Shown one piece after another: positions 25,135-33,696 of a stretch of 64,000 nucleotides of DNA (positions are counted from its first letter, which is position 1; every line of letters starts with the position of its first letter). Source of the DNA: Limnohabitans sp. GTDB lineage: Bacteria > Pseudomonadota > Gammaproteobacteria > Burkholderiales > Burkholderiaceae_C. The translations under genes were made by a program, and so were the position numbers. Below the pieces are notes generated by a model, which made no database searches, was not told where the DNA came from, and saw only the letters and a program-made list of their open reading frames with translations. The DNA lies in the NCBI RefSeq assembly GCF_030158565.1, contig NZ_JAOASQ010000070.1:1-64000 (forward strand), read 5' to 3'.

Positions 25135-27060
25135 TCACCCAAGCGCTTTGGCGATCTTGTGGCGCGGCACGGTGGTCTTGGGGCACTGGCCCTTGGGCAA
25201 GTCAAACCACTGCCGCACATCGGCTTCTACGCCCACCCCGTGCATGAAGTTGTAAATGGCTTTTTTCAGGCCTTGGCCCAAGAGGTCGTGGTCTACGCCT
25301 GGCGGCATGGGGGTCGGGTCGACAAAGCCCACATCGTTTTTGGCAAAGGTGCCTTCGGGCAGGGGCAGCAGTTTCACGCCGTAGGTTTCGGGATTCAGCC
25401 CCACGGGCGAATGCACGGTGCAGACAAAGCGGTGGAAAAAGCCGCTGTGGATGCAGCCGTTTTCAAACAGCTGGCGCACGTATTCGAGCGCGTCCACCGT
25501 GTCCTGCACGGTCTGCGTGGGAAAGCCGTACATCAGGTAGGCATGCACCAGCACACCCGCGTCGGCAAAGCCTTTGGTCACCTGCGCCACTTGTTCGACC
25601 GAGACGCCTTTTTTCATCAGGCCCAGCAAGCGGTCGGAGGCGACTTCGAGCCCGCCCGACATGGCAATGCAGCCGCTTTGCGCCAGCAACTCGCACAGCT
25701 CGGGGGTGAAGGTTTTCTCGAAGCGGATGTTGCCCCACCAAGAGATTTGCACGCCTCGGCGCAGCAGCTCTTCGGCCAGGGCCTTGAGGGCTTTGGGTGG
25801 TGCGGCTTCGTCCACAAAGTGAAAACCGGTCTGGCCGGTTTCGGCCACGATTTGCTCGATGCGGTCCACCAGGGTGCTGGCCTGCGCGGTTTCGTAGCGG
25901 CTGATGTAGTCCAGGCTCACGTCGCAAAAGCTGCATTTCTTCCAGTAGCAGCCGTGCGCCACGGTGAGTTTGTTCCAGCGCCCGTCGCTCCACAGCCGGT
26001 TCATGGGGTTGAGCATGTCGAGCAGCGACAAATACTTGTGCAGCGGCAGGCCGTCCCAGGTGGGCGTGCCCACGTCTTCAAAAGCGATGTCGGGCTCTTG
26101 CAGGTTGATGTACTGCACTTGGCCTGCATCGTTTCGGATGAAAGTTCGCTGCAATCTTTGCAAGCTGCGCTGGCCTTGCAGGTGCTCGATCAGGCTCAGC
26201 AGCGGGCGTTCGCCACCGTCCAGCGTGACGTAGTCCACATGGTCGAACACCCGCGCGTCTTTCAGCTCGCGCAGCTCGGTGTTCACAAAGCCGCCGCCCA
26301 GGGCAATGCGGATGTGCGGGTGCGAGCGCTTGATGCATTGGGCGATGCGAAATGCCGCATAGACCGAGCCGGGGAAAGGCACAGACAGCAACACCAGCGT
26401 GGGCTGCTGGCGCTCAACGGCCTGCAAGGCCAAGCGCTCCAGCGTGGTGTCGATCAAGTTAGGCGGCTCGGCCAATGCTTCGGCCAGCGCATCAAAGCTG
26501 GGCTGGCTCGCGGCCAAGCGCTCGGCATAGCGCACGAACTCAAAACCTTCATCCACCGCATCGCGCAACACATCGGCCAGGTCGTTCAGGTACAGCGTGG
26601 CCAAGTGCCGTGCGCGGTCGGTCTGGCCCAGGGCGCCAAAAGCCCAGCCAATCGGGTCGCCCGTGCCATCGTCTTCGTAGGCGTCGAGCGCCGCAAAGCG
26701 CGGACCTTCGGGCAAAAAGCCCCGGCCTGCGATGCGGTGGCTCAGGGTGCTGTCGCGGCCCTGCAAAAAGGCGATCACCGGGTCGATGCTGACCGCGTAG
26801 TCCTTGAAGTGGTCGAGGAAAAAGTTCACCGGGCCCGAGCGGTCTTCGATGGGCAAAGCCAGGGCTGCGTCGCGCAGGTCGGTCAGCCCTTTTTTGTTCA
26901 GCAAGGCCAGCACCGTGGCCAGGGCCAGGTCAACTTGTGCCGCATCGAAACCCCGCGAACGCAAAAAACCCGTCAGGTAAGCCGTGGACGGGTAGGGAGT
27001 GTTGAGCTGCGTCATCGGCGGGATGAGGCTGAGCACTTTGAACGGGGCGGGGCTGAACAT
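25135..27060 (-). CDS. B12-binding-domain radical SAM protein
   Basis: 641 residues. The N-terminal half includes a cobalamin-binding-like Rossmann region (LVLLSVPFPGSVYAAFRIAQ, RIALGGGFVNTELREL, DYVTLDGGERPLLSLIEHL). The radical SAM core begins at HGCYWKKCSFCD, with C371, C376 and C379 arranged CX4CX2C rather than the common CX3CX2C. MSGGLEVASDRLLGLMKKGVS and HAYLMYGFPTQTVQDT are later barrel strands. Such proteins use a 4Fe-4S cluster and SAM for methylation or rearrangement; the substrate is unknown. It is divergent from the J-domain gene. Confidence 0.87.
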   Translation of the reverse strand: MFSPAPFKVLSLIPPMTQLNTPYPSTAYLTGFLRSRGFDAAQVDLALATVLALLNKKGLTDLRDAALALPIEDRSGPVNFFLDHFKDYAVSIDPVIAFLQGRDSTLSHRIAGRGFLPEGPRFAALDAYEDDGTGDPIGWAFGALGQTDRARHLATLYLNDLADVLRDAVDEGFEFVRYAERLAASQPSFDALAEALAEPPNLIDTTLERLALQAVERQQPTLVLLSVPFPGSVYAAFRIAQCIKRSHPHIRIALGGGFVNTELRELKDARVFDHVDYVTLDGGERPLLSLIEHLQGQRSLQRLQRTFIRNDAGQVQYINLQEPDIAFEDVGTPTWDGLPLHKYLSLLDMLNPMNRLWSDGRWNKLTVAHGCYWKKCSFCDVSLDYISRYETAQASTLVDRIEQIVAETGQTGFHFVDEAAPPKALKALAEELLRRGVQISWWGNIRFEKTFTPELCELLAQSGCIAMSGGLEVASDRLLGLMKKGVSVEQVAQVTKGFADAGVLVHAYLMYGFPTQTVQDTVDALEYVRQLFENGCIHSGFFHRFVCTVHSPVGLNPETYGVKLLPLPEGTFAKNDVGFVDPTPMPPGVDHDLLGQGLKKAIYNFMHGVGVEADVRQWFDLPKGQCPKTTVPRHKIAKALG

Positions 27061-27185
27061 GAAGGGGCCTGGGGCGGATCGGATGGGTGATTATCGGTGT
27101 TCAGGCTCAAGGCCTTAACATCGGGGCCATTCGACGCTGGCACGGATGCGCCTTGCCAAGCCCCAGTCCGTGATGTGAGTTCCCC

Positions 27186-28340
27186 TTGACTGAATCCTCT
27201 GCCCCCAATGCTTTGCCTCTGACGGATTTTTCGGGTTTGGCCCTGCGTGCGCCTGACCATGCCAAGCTCAGCCCGGTCCAAAAACGCTTCAACGAACTGC
27301 TGGCCAGGATCGAAGTCCTGACCCATCAGGTGCAGCGCCTTCAGGCTTGGTCGGATCGGCACCGGCATGCGCATGTGCAGGCCCTGTACACCGCCGCGCA
27401 ACAGGCGCGAGAGTTGCGAAAAAGTTTGCTGCTGTTTTTGCACGAGCAATTGCACAGCGCCGATCTGACCGCTCAGCAGCAACGCATGGCTCGCAACAAG
27501 CTGCGCAGTTTGATGGACCTGTTGTCACCGCTGGCCGACCCGCAAGTGCAGGCGCTGGCCGATTTGTATGCCGACGACGAAGTCGATCAGGAAGAAGCGC
27601 AGGAGCTGGCCGAGGCCGCTGAGCGTGTGCGCGCCAAGATCGAGGCGGCGCTGGGTCAGCCCATCGACAACCCCAGCCAATACCGCACGCCCGAAGCCAT
27701 GGTGGCCGCGGGCATGCGCCAGTGGCAGCGCCAACAAGAAGCCGACGACGATCGCAAGGCCGCCAAGCGTGCTGCGCGCAAAGCCAAAAACAAACCGGTG
27801 GCCGAAAAAGCCGAGGTGCAGCAAACCGATGCCAAAACCGCTTTGCGCACCATATATCGGCAGTTGGCCAGTGCCTTGCACCCGGACCGTGAGCCCGACG
27901 AACAAGAGCGCCAACGCAAAACCATTTGGATGAGCGAGGTCAATGCCGCGTATGAAAAAGCCGACCTGAGCACCTTGATGCGTTTGCAAATGCAGGTCAC
28001 GCAGGTGGACCCACAGGCCAGTGCGCGCATGGCCGATGACAAGCTCCAGGCCATGTGCCTCTTGCTCAAGGAGCAGGTGTCGGCTTTGGAGGACGATTTG
28101 GACCAGATGCAGTTTCGTCTGTCACGCGAGCTGTGTATTCCGGTGCGCGCCGATGCCGATGAGGCTGCGATGACCCAGGCGCTGCAGCGCATGCAAGCCG
28201 ATCAACGTCACGAAGTGGAAAGTCTGGAATCCGATTTGAGGCGGATTGCCCACGAAGCCGAGCTCAAACGCTGGCTCAAAGAGCAGGCGCAGCTGGCCAA
28301 AGAAAAAGCCCGCCAGGAACCTGCGGGCTGGTGGGATTGA
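27186..28340 (+). CDS. Long coiled-coil protein with internal J-domain-like segment
   Basis: 384 residues with a TTG start, the only sensible initiator near the 5' end; no ATG occurs in the first 90 codons. Helical, charged regions flank a segment, TIYRQLASALHPDREPDEQERQRKT..MSEVNAAYEKADLSTLMRLQ (about 222-270), with an HPD tripeptide at the position expected in J domains, which stimulate Hsp70 ATPase. KAAKRAARKAKNK is a basic linker. Some bacterial proteins of this type are annotated as molecular chaperone DnaJ-like; the partner is unknown. It is convergent with gcvH, 34 bases apart. Confidence 0.78.
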   Translation: MTESSAPNALPLTDFSGLALRAPDHAKLSPVQKRFNELLARIEVLTHQVQRLQAWSDRHRHAHVQALYTAAQQARELRKSLLLFLHEQLHSADLTAQQQRMARNKLRSLMDLLSPLADPQVQALADLYADDEVDQEEAQELAEAAERVRAKIEAALGQPIDNPSQYRTPEAMVAAGMRQWQRQQEADDDRKAAKRAARKAKNKPVAEKAEVQQTDAKTALRTIYRQLASALHPDREPDEQERQRKTIWMSEVNAAYEKADLSTLMRLQMQVTQVDPQASARMADDKLQAMCLLLKEQVSALEDDLDQMQFRLSRELCIPVRADADEAAMTQALQRMQADQRHEVESLESDLRRIAHEAELKRWLKEQAQLAKEKARQEPAGWWD

Positions 28341-28374
28341 GCGACGGCCCAGGCATCGCCTTGGGCGCGCCTGA

Positions 28375-28737
28375 TCAGATGATTTTTTGGTAGGCCGCTT
28401 CGTCCAGCAGGCTGTCCAGATCGACCAAGTTGGTCAGGCGGGCCTTGAAGAACCACCCTTGGCCCAGTGGGTCCGAGTTGGCCAGCGAAGGATCGGCGCG
28501 CAAGGCCTCGTTGACCTCGATGATTTCGCCGCCAGCGGGCATGTGCACGTCTGCGGCGGCCTTGACCGACTCGACCACACCAGCCACGGCCTTGGCGTCA
28601 AAAGTGGCACCGATGGCTGGCAGGTCCACGAAAACAATGTCCCCCAGGGTGTCTTGCGCATGGACGGTGATGCCCATGACGGCGATGTCGCCATCGCGTT
28701 TCAACCAGGTGTGTTCGTCTGAAAAAAGGAATGACAT
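28375..28737 (-). CDS. gcvH: Glycine cleavage system H protein
   Basis: 120 residues, close to standard GcvH length. FSDEHTWLKRDGDIAVMGITVHAQDTLGDIVFVDLP leads to the lipoyl-lysine K59 in VVESVKAAAD. H protein shuttles the aminomethyl group between P, T and L proteins and can donate lipoyl groups. No gcvT or gcvP is adjacent, which is unusual because they normally form an operon; either they lie elsewhere or this copy serves lipoate metabolism. It has a short upstream region after the dctM terminator. Confidence 0.93.
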   Translation of the reverse strand: MSFLFSDEHTWLKRDGDIAVMGITVHAQDTLGDIVFVDLPAIGATFDAKAVAGVVESVKAAADVHMPAGGEIIEVNEALRADPSLANSDPLGQGWFFKARLTNLVDLDSLLDEAAYQKII

Positions 28738-28765
28738 GAGCGACTCGAATGGGGCTTGAAATCAA

Positions 28766-28800
28766 GAAACGCCCCGAAGGGCGTTTCGTTTTTTCGATTA
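28766..28800 (-). terminator. Terminator after dctM (UUCG tetraloop)
   Basis: On the minus strand GAAACGCCC, TTCG, GGGCGTTTC forms a perfect nine-base-pair stem closed by the very stable C(UUCG)G tetraloop, followed by TTGATTTC. It lies between the dctM stop and gcvH. Read on the plus strand the same hairpin is followed by GTTTTTTC, so it could work in both directions. Confidence 0.85.
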
Positions 28801-28809
28801 TAGGCAGTC

Positions 28810-30102
28810 TTACTTGAAGCCCATCACATGCGGCAACCAATTGGACAAGGCAGGCACAAAGGTCAGCAAGACCAGCACAACGCCATGCGCCCAGAGGAAG
28901 GGCTTGAGCTCGCGGGTCAGGTCATTCAGGGGCACCTTGGACACATTTGAGGTGACAAAGAGCAAGCCCCCTACAGGCGGGGTGATCATGCCCAGCGTGA
29001 GGTTGTAGATCACCACCATCGCGAAGTGGATCGGATCAATGCCCAGCTTGGCCGCCACGGGCGCCAGAATCGGCACCAGCACCATCACGCCCGGCAGGGG
29101 TTCGATGAAGATGCCAAAGATCAGCAGGAAGATGTTGATGACGATCAGGAAGCCCCAGACGCTCAGGTTCATGCCGGAGATCCAATTGGCCACGGTTTGC
29201 GGCATGCCTTCGATGGTCAAGATCCAGGCAAACGAGGCCGATGTGCCAATGATCAACAGCACCGATGCGGTCAAAAGCGCGGAGCGCGACAGAATGTCCG
29301 GCACAGCCTTCCACTCCAGCGTGCGGTACACGTATTTGCCGCAGATCAGCGCATAGAACACGGCCACCACCGACGCTTCTGTGGGGGTGAACCAGCCGGC
29401 GCGCATGCCGCCCAAAATCAGCACGGGCAGCAAGATGGCGGGCAGAGCCTTCCAGGTGGTCGCCAAAATCTCAGCCCCTGTGGGCAATTGGCCGTCACCC
29501 TTGTAATTGCGTTGCTTGGAAACGTAAAAGTTGACAAGGCACATGGCTGCTGCGATCAGCAAGCCTGGAATCAAACCCGCAATGAACAGGGCGCCCACCG
29601 AGACGTTGTCGTCGGCCAGGGCGTAAATGATCATGATGATCGATGGCGGGATGATCGGGCCCACGATGGCGGTGGACGCCGTGAGCGCGGCGGCGTAGGG
29701 TCGGCCGTATCCTGCCTTGTCCATCATGCGGATCAGCATGGAGCCCGGGCCTGCAGCGTCGGCCAATGCCGAGCCTGAAATGCCCGAGAAGAAGGTCAGC
29801 GAAACCACGTTGGTGTAACCCAGACCGCCGCGCTTGTGACCCACAAACTGACCAGCGAACTTGAGTAGCACCTCGGTCAGAGAGCCGCCGCTCATCAGCT
29901 CGGCAGCCAGAATGAAGAAGGGGACGGCCATGAGCGGGAAGCTGTCCACACCAGTGAAGGTCTCTTTGAGCAGGGCCAGCATGGGGTACGCATCGGACAG
30001 CACCAGCGCGGTCACGGTGGACAGGCCCAGCGCAAAGGCCACTGGCACACCAATGGCCAGGTAAATGCAGGCGGAAATCAAGAGAATCAGGCTGGCGCTC
30101 AT
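28810..30102 (-). CDS. dctM: TRAP transporter large permease subunit
   Basis: 430 residues with about twelve hydrophobic helices. LTFFSGISGSALADAAGPGSMLI, ALTASTAIVGPIIPPSIIMIIYA and LTLGMITPPVGGLLFVTSNVS are DctM signatures. It is the Na+- or H+-coupled channel of a TRAP transporter for an organic acid. The ATG overlaps the dctQ stop (ATGA). Substrate unknown. Confidence 0.94.
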   Translation of the reverse strand: MSASLILLISACIYLAIGVPVAFALGLSTVTALVLSDAYPMLALLKETFTGVDSFPLMAVPFFILAAELMSGGSLTEVLLKFAGQFVGHKRGGLGYTNVVSLTFFSGISGSALADAAGPGSMLIRMMDKAGYGRPYAAALTASTAIVGPIIPPSIIMIIYALADDNVSVGALFIAGLIPGLLIAAAMCLVNFYVSKQRNYKGDGQLPTGAEILATTWKALPAILLPVLILGGMRAGWFTPTEASVVAVFYALICGKYVYRTLEWKAVPDILSRSALLTASVLLIIGTSASFAWILTIEGMPQTVANWISGMNLSVWGFLIVINIFLLIFGIFIEPLPGVMVLVPILAPVAAKLGIDPIHFAMVVIYNLTLGMITPPVGGLLFVTSNVSKVPLNDLTRELKPFLWAHGVVLVLLTFVPALSNWLPHVMGFK

Positions 30103-30611
30103 AGGGATGCACTCGCGGTGGCGTCAAAGTGGGCATCGCTCGCGAATTCACGGCGGGCGATGTAGCTGCGCACGATCAGCAGCCAATGGATCAAGGTCAT
30201 GCCCATGCCCAGTGGCAGGGCCAGGTAAACCCAGGCAAAAGAGATCTGCGTGGCAGGGGTGATTTGGTATTGGGTGCGGTCCATGTATTGGATACCGAAC
30301 CAGATGGAAAACACGCAAAAAGCGGTCACCAGCAAAGCGATCAGCACGCGCAGCATTTGCGCAGCTTTGGTAGGCATGCCGTCTTGCAAGTTGTCGATGG
30401 CGATGTGACCGCCGTAACGCAAGACCGGGCCGCAGCCGATGAAGGTCAACCAGATCATCATGTGGCGGGCTACTTCTTCGGCCCATTCAATCGACTGGCT
30501 GGTGGTGTAGCGCAGCACCACGTTGGTGAAAATGATCACCGACATGGCTGCCAGAATCAGGATCAGTGCCCAGCGGTTGAATGCCAGAAAATAGTCTTCG
30601 AATTTTTTCAT
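30099..30611 (-). CDS. dctQ: TRAP transporter small permease subunit
   Basis: 170 residues with four hydrophobic segments. WALILILAAMSVIIFTNVVLRY, SIEWAEEVARHMMIWLTFIG and HIAIDNLQDGMP are DctQ hallmarks; the E-E-x-x-R of WAEEVAR is strictly typical. The start MKKFEDYFLAF is chosen over an ATG six codons earlier. It lies between dctP and dctM, downstream of an intercistronic hairpin. Confidence 0.92.
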   Translation of the reverse strand: MKKFEDYFLAFNRWALILILAAMSVIIFTNVVLRYTTSQSIEWAEEVARHMMIWLTFIGCGPVLRYGGHIAIDNLQDGMPTKAAQMLRVLIALLVTAFCVFSIWFGIQYMDRTQYQITPATQISFAWVYLALPLGMGMTLIHWLLIVRSYIARREFASDAHFDATASASL

Positions 30612-30644
30612 CACGTACCGGCCTTTCAAAGACCATCACCCATC

Positions 30645-30678
30645 AAAAAGGCCTGTGCCACCTTTGGCAGCACAGGCC
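30645..30678 (-). terminator. Intercistronic terminator/attenuator between dctP and dctQ
   Basis: On the minus strand GGCCTGTGC, an 11-base loop, GCACAGGCC, then TTTTTG. It sits 22 bases after the dctP stop and about 34 bases before the dctQ start. Partial termination here would give more binding protein than permease, as is common in periplasmic-binding-protein operons. Confidence 0.82.
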
Positions 30679-30699
30679 CAAATACCCGCAAGAGTTTGT

Positions 30700-31671
30700 T
30701 CAGCGAATTTCCTGGATCTTGCGGATGTTATCAGCACCAAACTCTTTCGAGTATGAGGCATAAGCAGGCACCAGAGCATCGCGGAAGGCTTGGCCGTCCA
30801 CTTTGCGCACAACAGTCATGCCGTCTTTTTCCAGCTGGGCGATGCCGTTGTTTTCATCTTCGTTGACTTTCTTGCGTTGGGCCACTTTGGCTTTTTGCGC
30901 TGCGTCGTAGAAGACCTTTTTGTCTGCATCGCTGAGCTTGTTCATCAAGCGGGGCGATGTGATCAAGAGGCCTGGCGAGTACACGTGCCCTGTCAAGGAG
31001 AGGTGTTTTTGCACTTGTGAGAATTTGGAAGCCAGGATCACGGGGATGGGGTTTTCCTGACCATCTACAGTACCTTGCTGCAAAGCGCCGAACACTTCAG
31101 GGAAGGCCATGGGCGTTGGCTGGATACCGAAGGTTTTGTAGCCGTCCATGTGCACCTTGTTTTCCATGGTGCGCATCTTCAGGCCCGATGCATCAGCGGG
31201 CTTGACGATGGGGCGCTTGCTGTTGGTCATGTGGCGAAAACCATTTTCGGTCCAGGCCAGAGCGATCAAGCCTTTGGAGGGGAACTTGGTCAGGATGTCT
31301 TGGCCAATGGGGCCGTCCATGACTTTGCGGGCGTGGTCATAGTCACGGAACAGGAAGGGGATGTCCACGATCTTGACTTCGGGCACGAAGTTGCCGACAG
31401 GGCCGGTGGAGGTATTGACCAGATCCAGTGTGCCCAGTTGGACAGCTTCGATCATTTCACGCTCGCCACCCAGCGAACCGCTGGGGAATTGCTGGCACTT
31501 GTAGCGACCTTGCGTGCCTTTTTCAATGTCGTCGCAAAAGACCGTGGAGCCCACGGCATAGTGGGACGTTGCCGATGTGGCATAGCCCAGTTTGAGGACT
31601 GTTTGTGCAGAAGCGGCGCTCATCAGACCGAGAGCCATGCCCATGCCGATGGCCAATTTGTTCAGTTTCAT
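30700..31671 (-). CDS. dctP: TRAP transporter solute-binding protein (DctP family)
   Basis: 323 residues with a Sec leader MKLNKLAIGMGMALGLMSAASA. VLKLGYATSATSHYAVG starts the mature protein; FPSGSLGGEREMIEAVQLGTLDLV and KMRTMENKVHMDGYKTFGIQPTPMAFPEVFGALQQGTVDGQEN contain the conserved carboxylate-binding Arg and Asn positions. It captures an organic acid in the periplasm. First gene of dctPQM. Confidence 0.94.
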   Translation of the reverse strand: MKLNKLAIGMGMALGLMSAASAQTVLKLGYATSATSHYAVGSTVFCDDIEKGTQGRYKCQQFPSGSLGGEREMIEAVQLGTLDLVNTSTGPVGNFVPEVKIVDIPFLFRDYDHARKVMDGPIGQDILTKFPSKGLIALAWTENGFRHMTNSKRPIVKPADASGLKMRTMENKVHMDGYKTFGIQPTPMAFPEVFGALQQGTVDGQENPIPVILASKFSQVQKHLSLTGHVYSPGLLITSPRLMNKLSDADKKVFYDAAQKAKVAQRKKVNEDENNGIAQLEKDGMTVVRKVDGQAFRDALVPAYASYSKEFGADNIRKIQEIR

Positions 31672-31716
31672 TGAATGTCTCCAGTTGAAGGGGTGATGCA
31701 GTCGAGAAAACTCAAC

Positions 31717-31727
31717 TTGTCATACAA
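31717..31727. promoter_or_regulatory. TTGT-N3-ACAA dyad, candidate operator for dctPQM
   Basis: TTGTCATACAA is a perfect 4-3-4 inverted repeat about 46 bases upstream of dctP. The form matches sites bound by GntR-family (FCD subgroup) repressors, which often control TRAP operons. It lies just downstream of a plausible -10 element, where a repressor would block transcription. No GntR gene is nearby. Confidence 0.4.
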
Positions 31728-31732
31728 CTTTG

Positions 31733-31760
31733 ATTATGGCGACAAGCGGGACAAGGCCAA
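31733..31760 (-). promoter_or_regulatory. Possible sigma-70 promoter of dctPQM
   Basis: On the minus strand TTGGCC (31755-31760) and CATAAT (31733-31738) are separated by 16 bases, a reasonable match to -35 and -10 elements. Transcription would start near the dyad at 31717-31727. Confidence 0.4.
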
Positions 31761-31813
31761 TAAGGGTTTTCTCTTGGTGTGATGCCAAGGTGACGCCCAA
31801 GTGGCCCTGCAGG

Positions 31814-31842
31814 CAAAAAAAAGGAGGCCACGAGGGCCTCCT
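31814..31842 (-). terminator. Terminator after ETF-ubiquinone oxidoreductase
   Basis: On the minus strand AGGAGGCC, CTCGT, GGCCTCCT forms a perfect eight-base-pair stem followed by a run of Ts. It lies 18 bases beyond the stop at 31861. Confidence 0.9.
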
Positions 31843-31860
31843 GGGTTCAATCGAGCCGCA

Positions 31861-33552
31861 TCACATGCCCGAATAGTTCGGTCCGCCGCCACCTTCAGGT
31901 GTCACCCACACAATGTTTTGCGTGGGGTCCTTGATGTCGCAAGTCTTGCAGTGCACGCAGTTTTGCGCGTTGATCTGCAGGCGGTCGCTGTTGTCTTCGT
32001 TCTTGACGAATTCGTAGACGCCGGCCGGGCAGTAGCGGCTCTCGGGGCCACCGAACTTGGCCAGGTTGATGCTCACGGGCACCGAGGCGTCTTTGAGCGT
32101 CAGGTGCGCCGGCTGGTTTTCTTCATGGTTGGTGTTGCTGATGAACACGCTGGAGAGGCGGTCAAAGGTCAGCTTGCCGTCTGGCTTGGGGTAGTCGATC
32201 TTGGGGCAATCGGCCGCAGGCTTCAGGTAAGTGTGGTCGGCCTTGTCGCGGCGCAGCGTCCACGGAATGTGGCCGCGCAGCACGAACTGCTCAAAGCCGT
32301 TCATCAACGTGGCGACCGTCAGGCCCTTCTTGAACCAAGTCTTGAAGTTGCGCGACTTGTTGAGTTCGGTGTGCAACCAGCTGGCTTCAAAGGCCTCGGG
32401 GTAGGCAGTCAGCTCGTCGTGCTGACGGCCTGCCAGCAGCGCGTCGTAGGCAGCTTCGGCGGCCAGCATGCCGGTCTTGATGGCGGCGTGGCTGCCCTTG
32501 ATGCGGCTGACGTTCAGATAACCGGCATCGCAGCCGACCAGCGCACCACCCGGGAACACAGTCTTGGGCAGGCTCATCAGGCCGCCTGCGGTGATGGCGC
32601 GTGCGCCGTAGCCGATGCGCTTGGCGTTGACTTCGCCATTGTCGTTGGTGAAGTACCACTTGATGTTGTTATGGGTCTTCCAGCGCTGGAATTCCTCGAA
32701 GGGGCTCAGCCAGGGGTTGGCATAGTCCAGACCCACCACGTAACCGATGGCGATCTTGTTGTCTTCCATGTGGTACATGAACGCGCCGCCGTAGGTGTCG
32801 TTGTTCATGGGCCATCCGGCGGTGTGCATCACAAAGCCGGGCGTGTGGCGTGAGGGGTCGATTTCCCAGACTTCCTTGATGCCGATGCCGTAGGTCTGCG
32901 GATCGCGGCCTTCGTCGAGTTTGAACTTGGCGATCAGCTGCTTGCCCAAGTGGCCGCGTGCGCCTTCGGCGAACACGGTGTATTTGCCGTGCAGTTCCAT
33001 GCCCAGCTGGAAGTTTTCGGTCGGTTCGCCGTCTTTGCCCACACCCATGTTGCCGGTGGCCACGCCTTTGACGGAACCGTCGTCGTTGTAGAGCACTTCC
33101 GCGGCGGTGAAGCCAGGGAAGATTTCCACGCCGAGGTTTTCCGCCTGCTGGGCCAGCCAGCGCGTGAAGTTGCTCAGGCTGATGATGTAGTTGCCGTGGT
33201 TTTGCGCGCATTCGGGCAAGAAGATGCCAGGGGTGCGTGTGGCGCCGGTCTCGGACAAGAAGCTCCAGGCGTCGTCGATCACGGGCTGGTTGAGCGGGGC
33301 GCCCAGTTCTTTCCAGTTGGGAAAGAGTTCGGTCAGGGCCTTGGGGTCCATGATGGCGCCCGACAGGATGTGCGCGCCAGGCTCACCGCCTTTTTCCAGC
33401 ACCACCACCGAGACGTCCTGGCCTTTTTCGGCGGCCAGTTGTTTCAGGCGAATTGCAGTGGACAGGCCGCCAGGGCCGCCGCCGACCACGACCACGTCGT
33501 ATTCCATGGATTCGCGGGGACCGTAAGTGCTCAAAATTTCTTCGGGGCTCAT
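31861..33552 (-). CDS. Electron transfer flavoprotein-ubiquinone oxidoreductase
   Basis: 563 residues. The FAD-binding motif VVVVGGGPGGLSTAIRL is near residue 20, and GGEPGAHILSGAIMDP follows, as in ETF-QO. The C-terminal ferredoxin-like part has CPAGVYEF and NCVHCKTCDIKDPTQNIVWVTPEGGGGP, with the four cysteines of the 4Fe-4S cluster. It is a peripheral inner-membrane enzyme passing electrons from ETF, reduced by acyl-CoA dehydrogenases, to ubiquinone. The ETF genes are not in the window, but an acyl-CoA dehydrogenase lies 5 kb away. Confidence 0.95.
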   Translation of the reverse strand: MSPEEILSTYGPRESMEYDVVVVGGGPGGLSTAIRLKQLAAEKGQDVSVVVLEKGGEPGAHILSGAIMDPKALTELFPNWKELGAPLNQPVIDDAWSFLSETGATRTPGIFLPECAQNHGNYIISLSNFTRWLAQQAENLGVEIFPGFTAAEVLYNDDGSVKGVATGNMGVGKDGEPTENFQLGMELHGKYTVFAEGARGHLGKQLIAKFKLDEGRDPQTYGIGIKEVWEIDPSRHTPGFVMHTAGWPMNNDTYGGAFMYHMEDNKIAIGYVVGLDYANPWLSPFEEFQRWKTHNNIKWYFTNDNGEVNAKRIGYGARAITAGGLMSLPKTVFPGGALVGCDAGYLNVSRIKGSHAAIKTGMLAAEAAYDALLAGRQHDELTAYPEAFEASWLHTELNKSRNFKTWFKKGLTVATLMNGFEQFVLRGHIPWTLRRDKADHTYLKPAADCPKIDYPKPDGKLTFDRLSSVFISNTNHEENQPAHLTLKDASVPVSINLAKFGGPESRYCPAGVYEFVKNEDNSDRLQINAQNCVHCKTCDIKDPTQNIVWVTPEGGGGPNYSGM

Positions 33553-33696
33553 GAACGTCTCTTGATGAAGTTGTGAATGCAGATGCCCGACGGTCTGTCG
33601 GGCGAGTGACTCATTTTATGCGGCTATAGCGCCGTTCCCCCGCACAATGGCGTCACCTGTGGTTTCCACTGAATTGTGCACATTGAAGGAGTTGTC

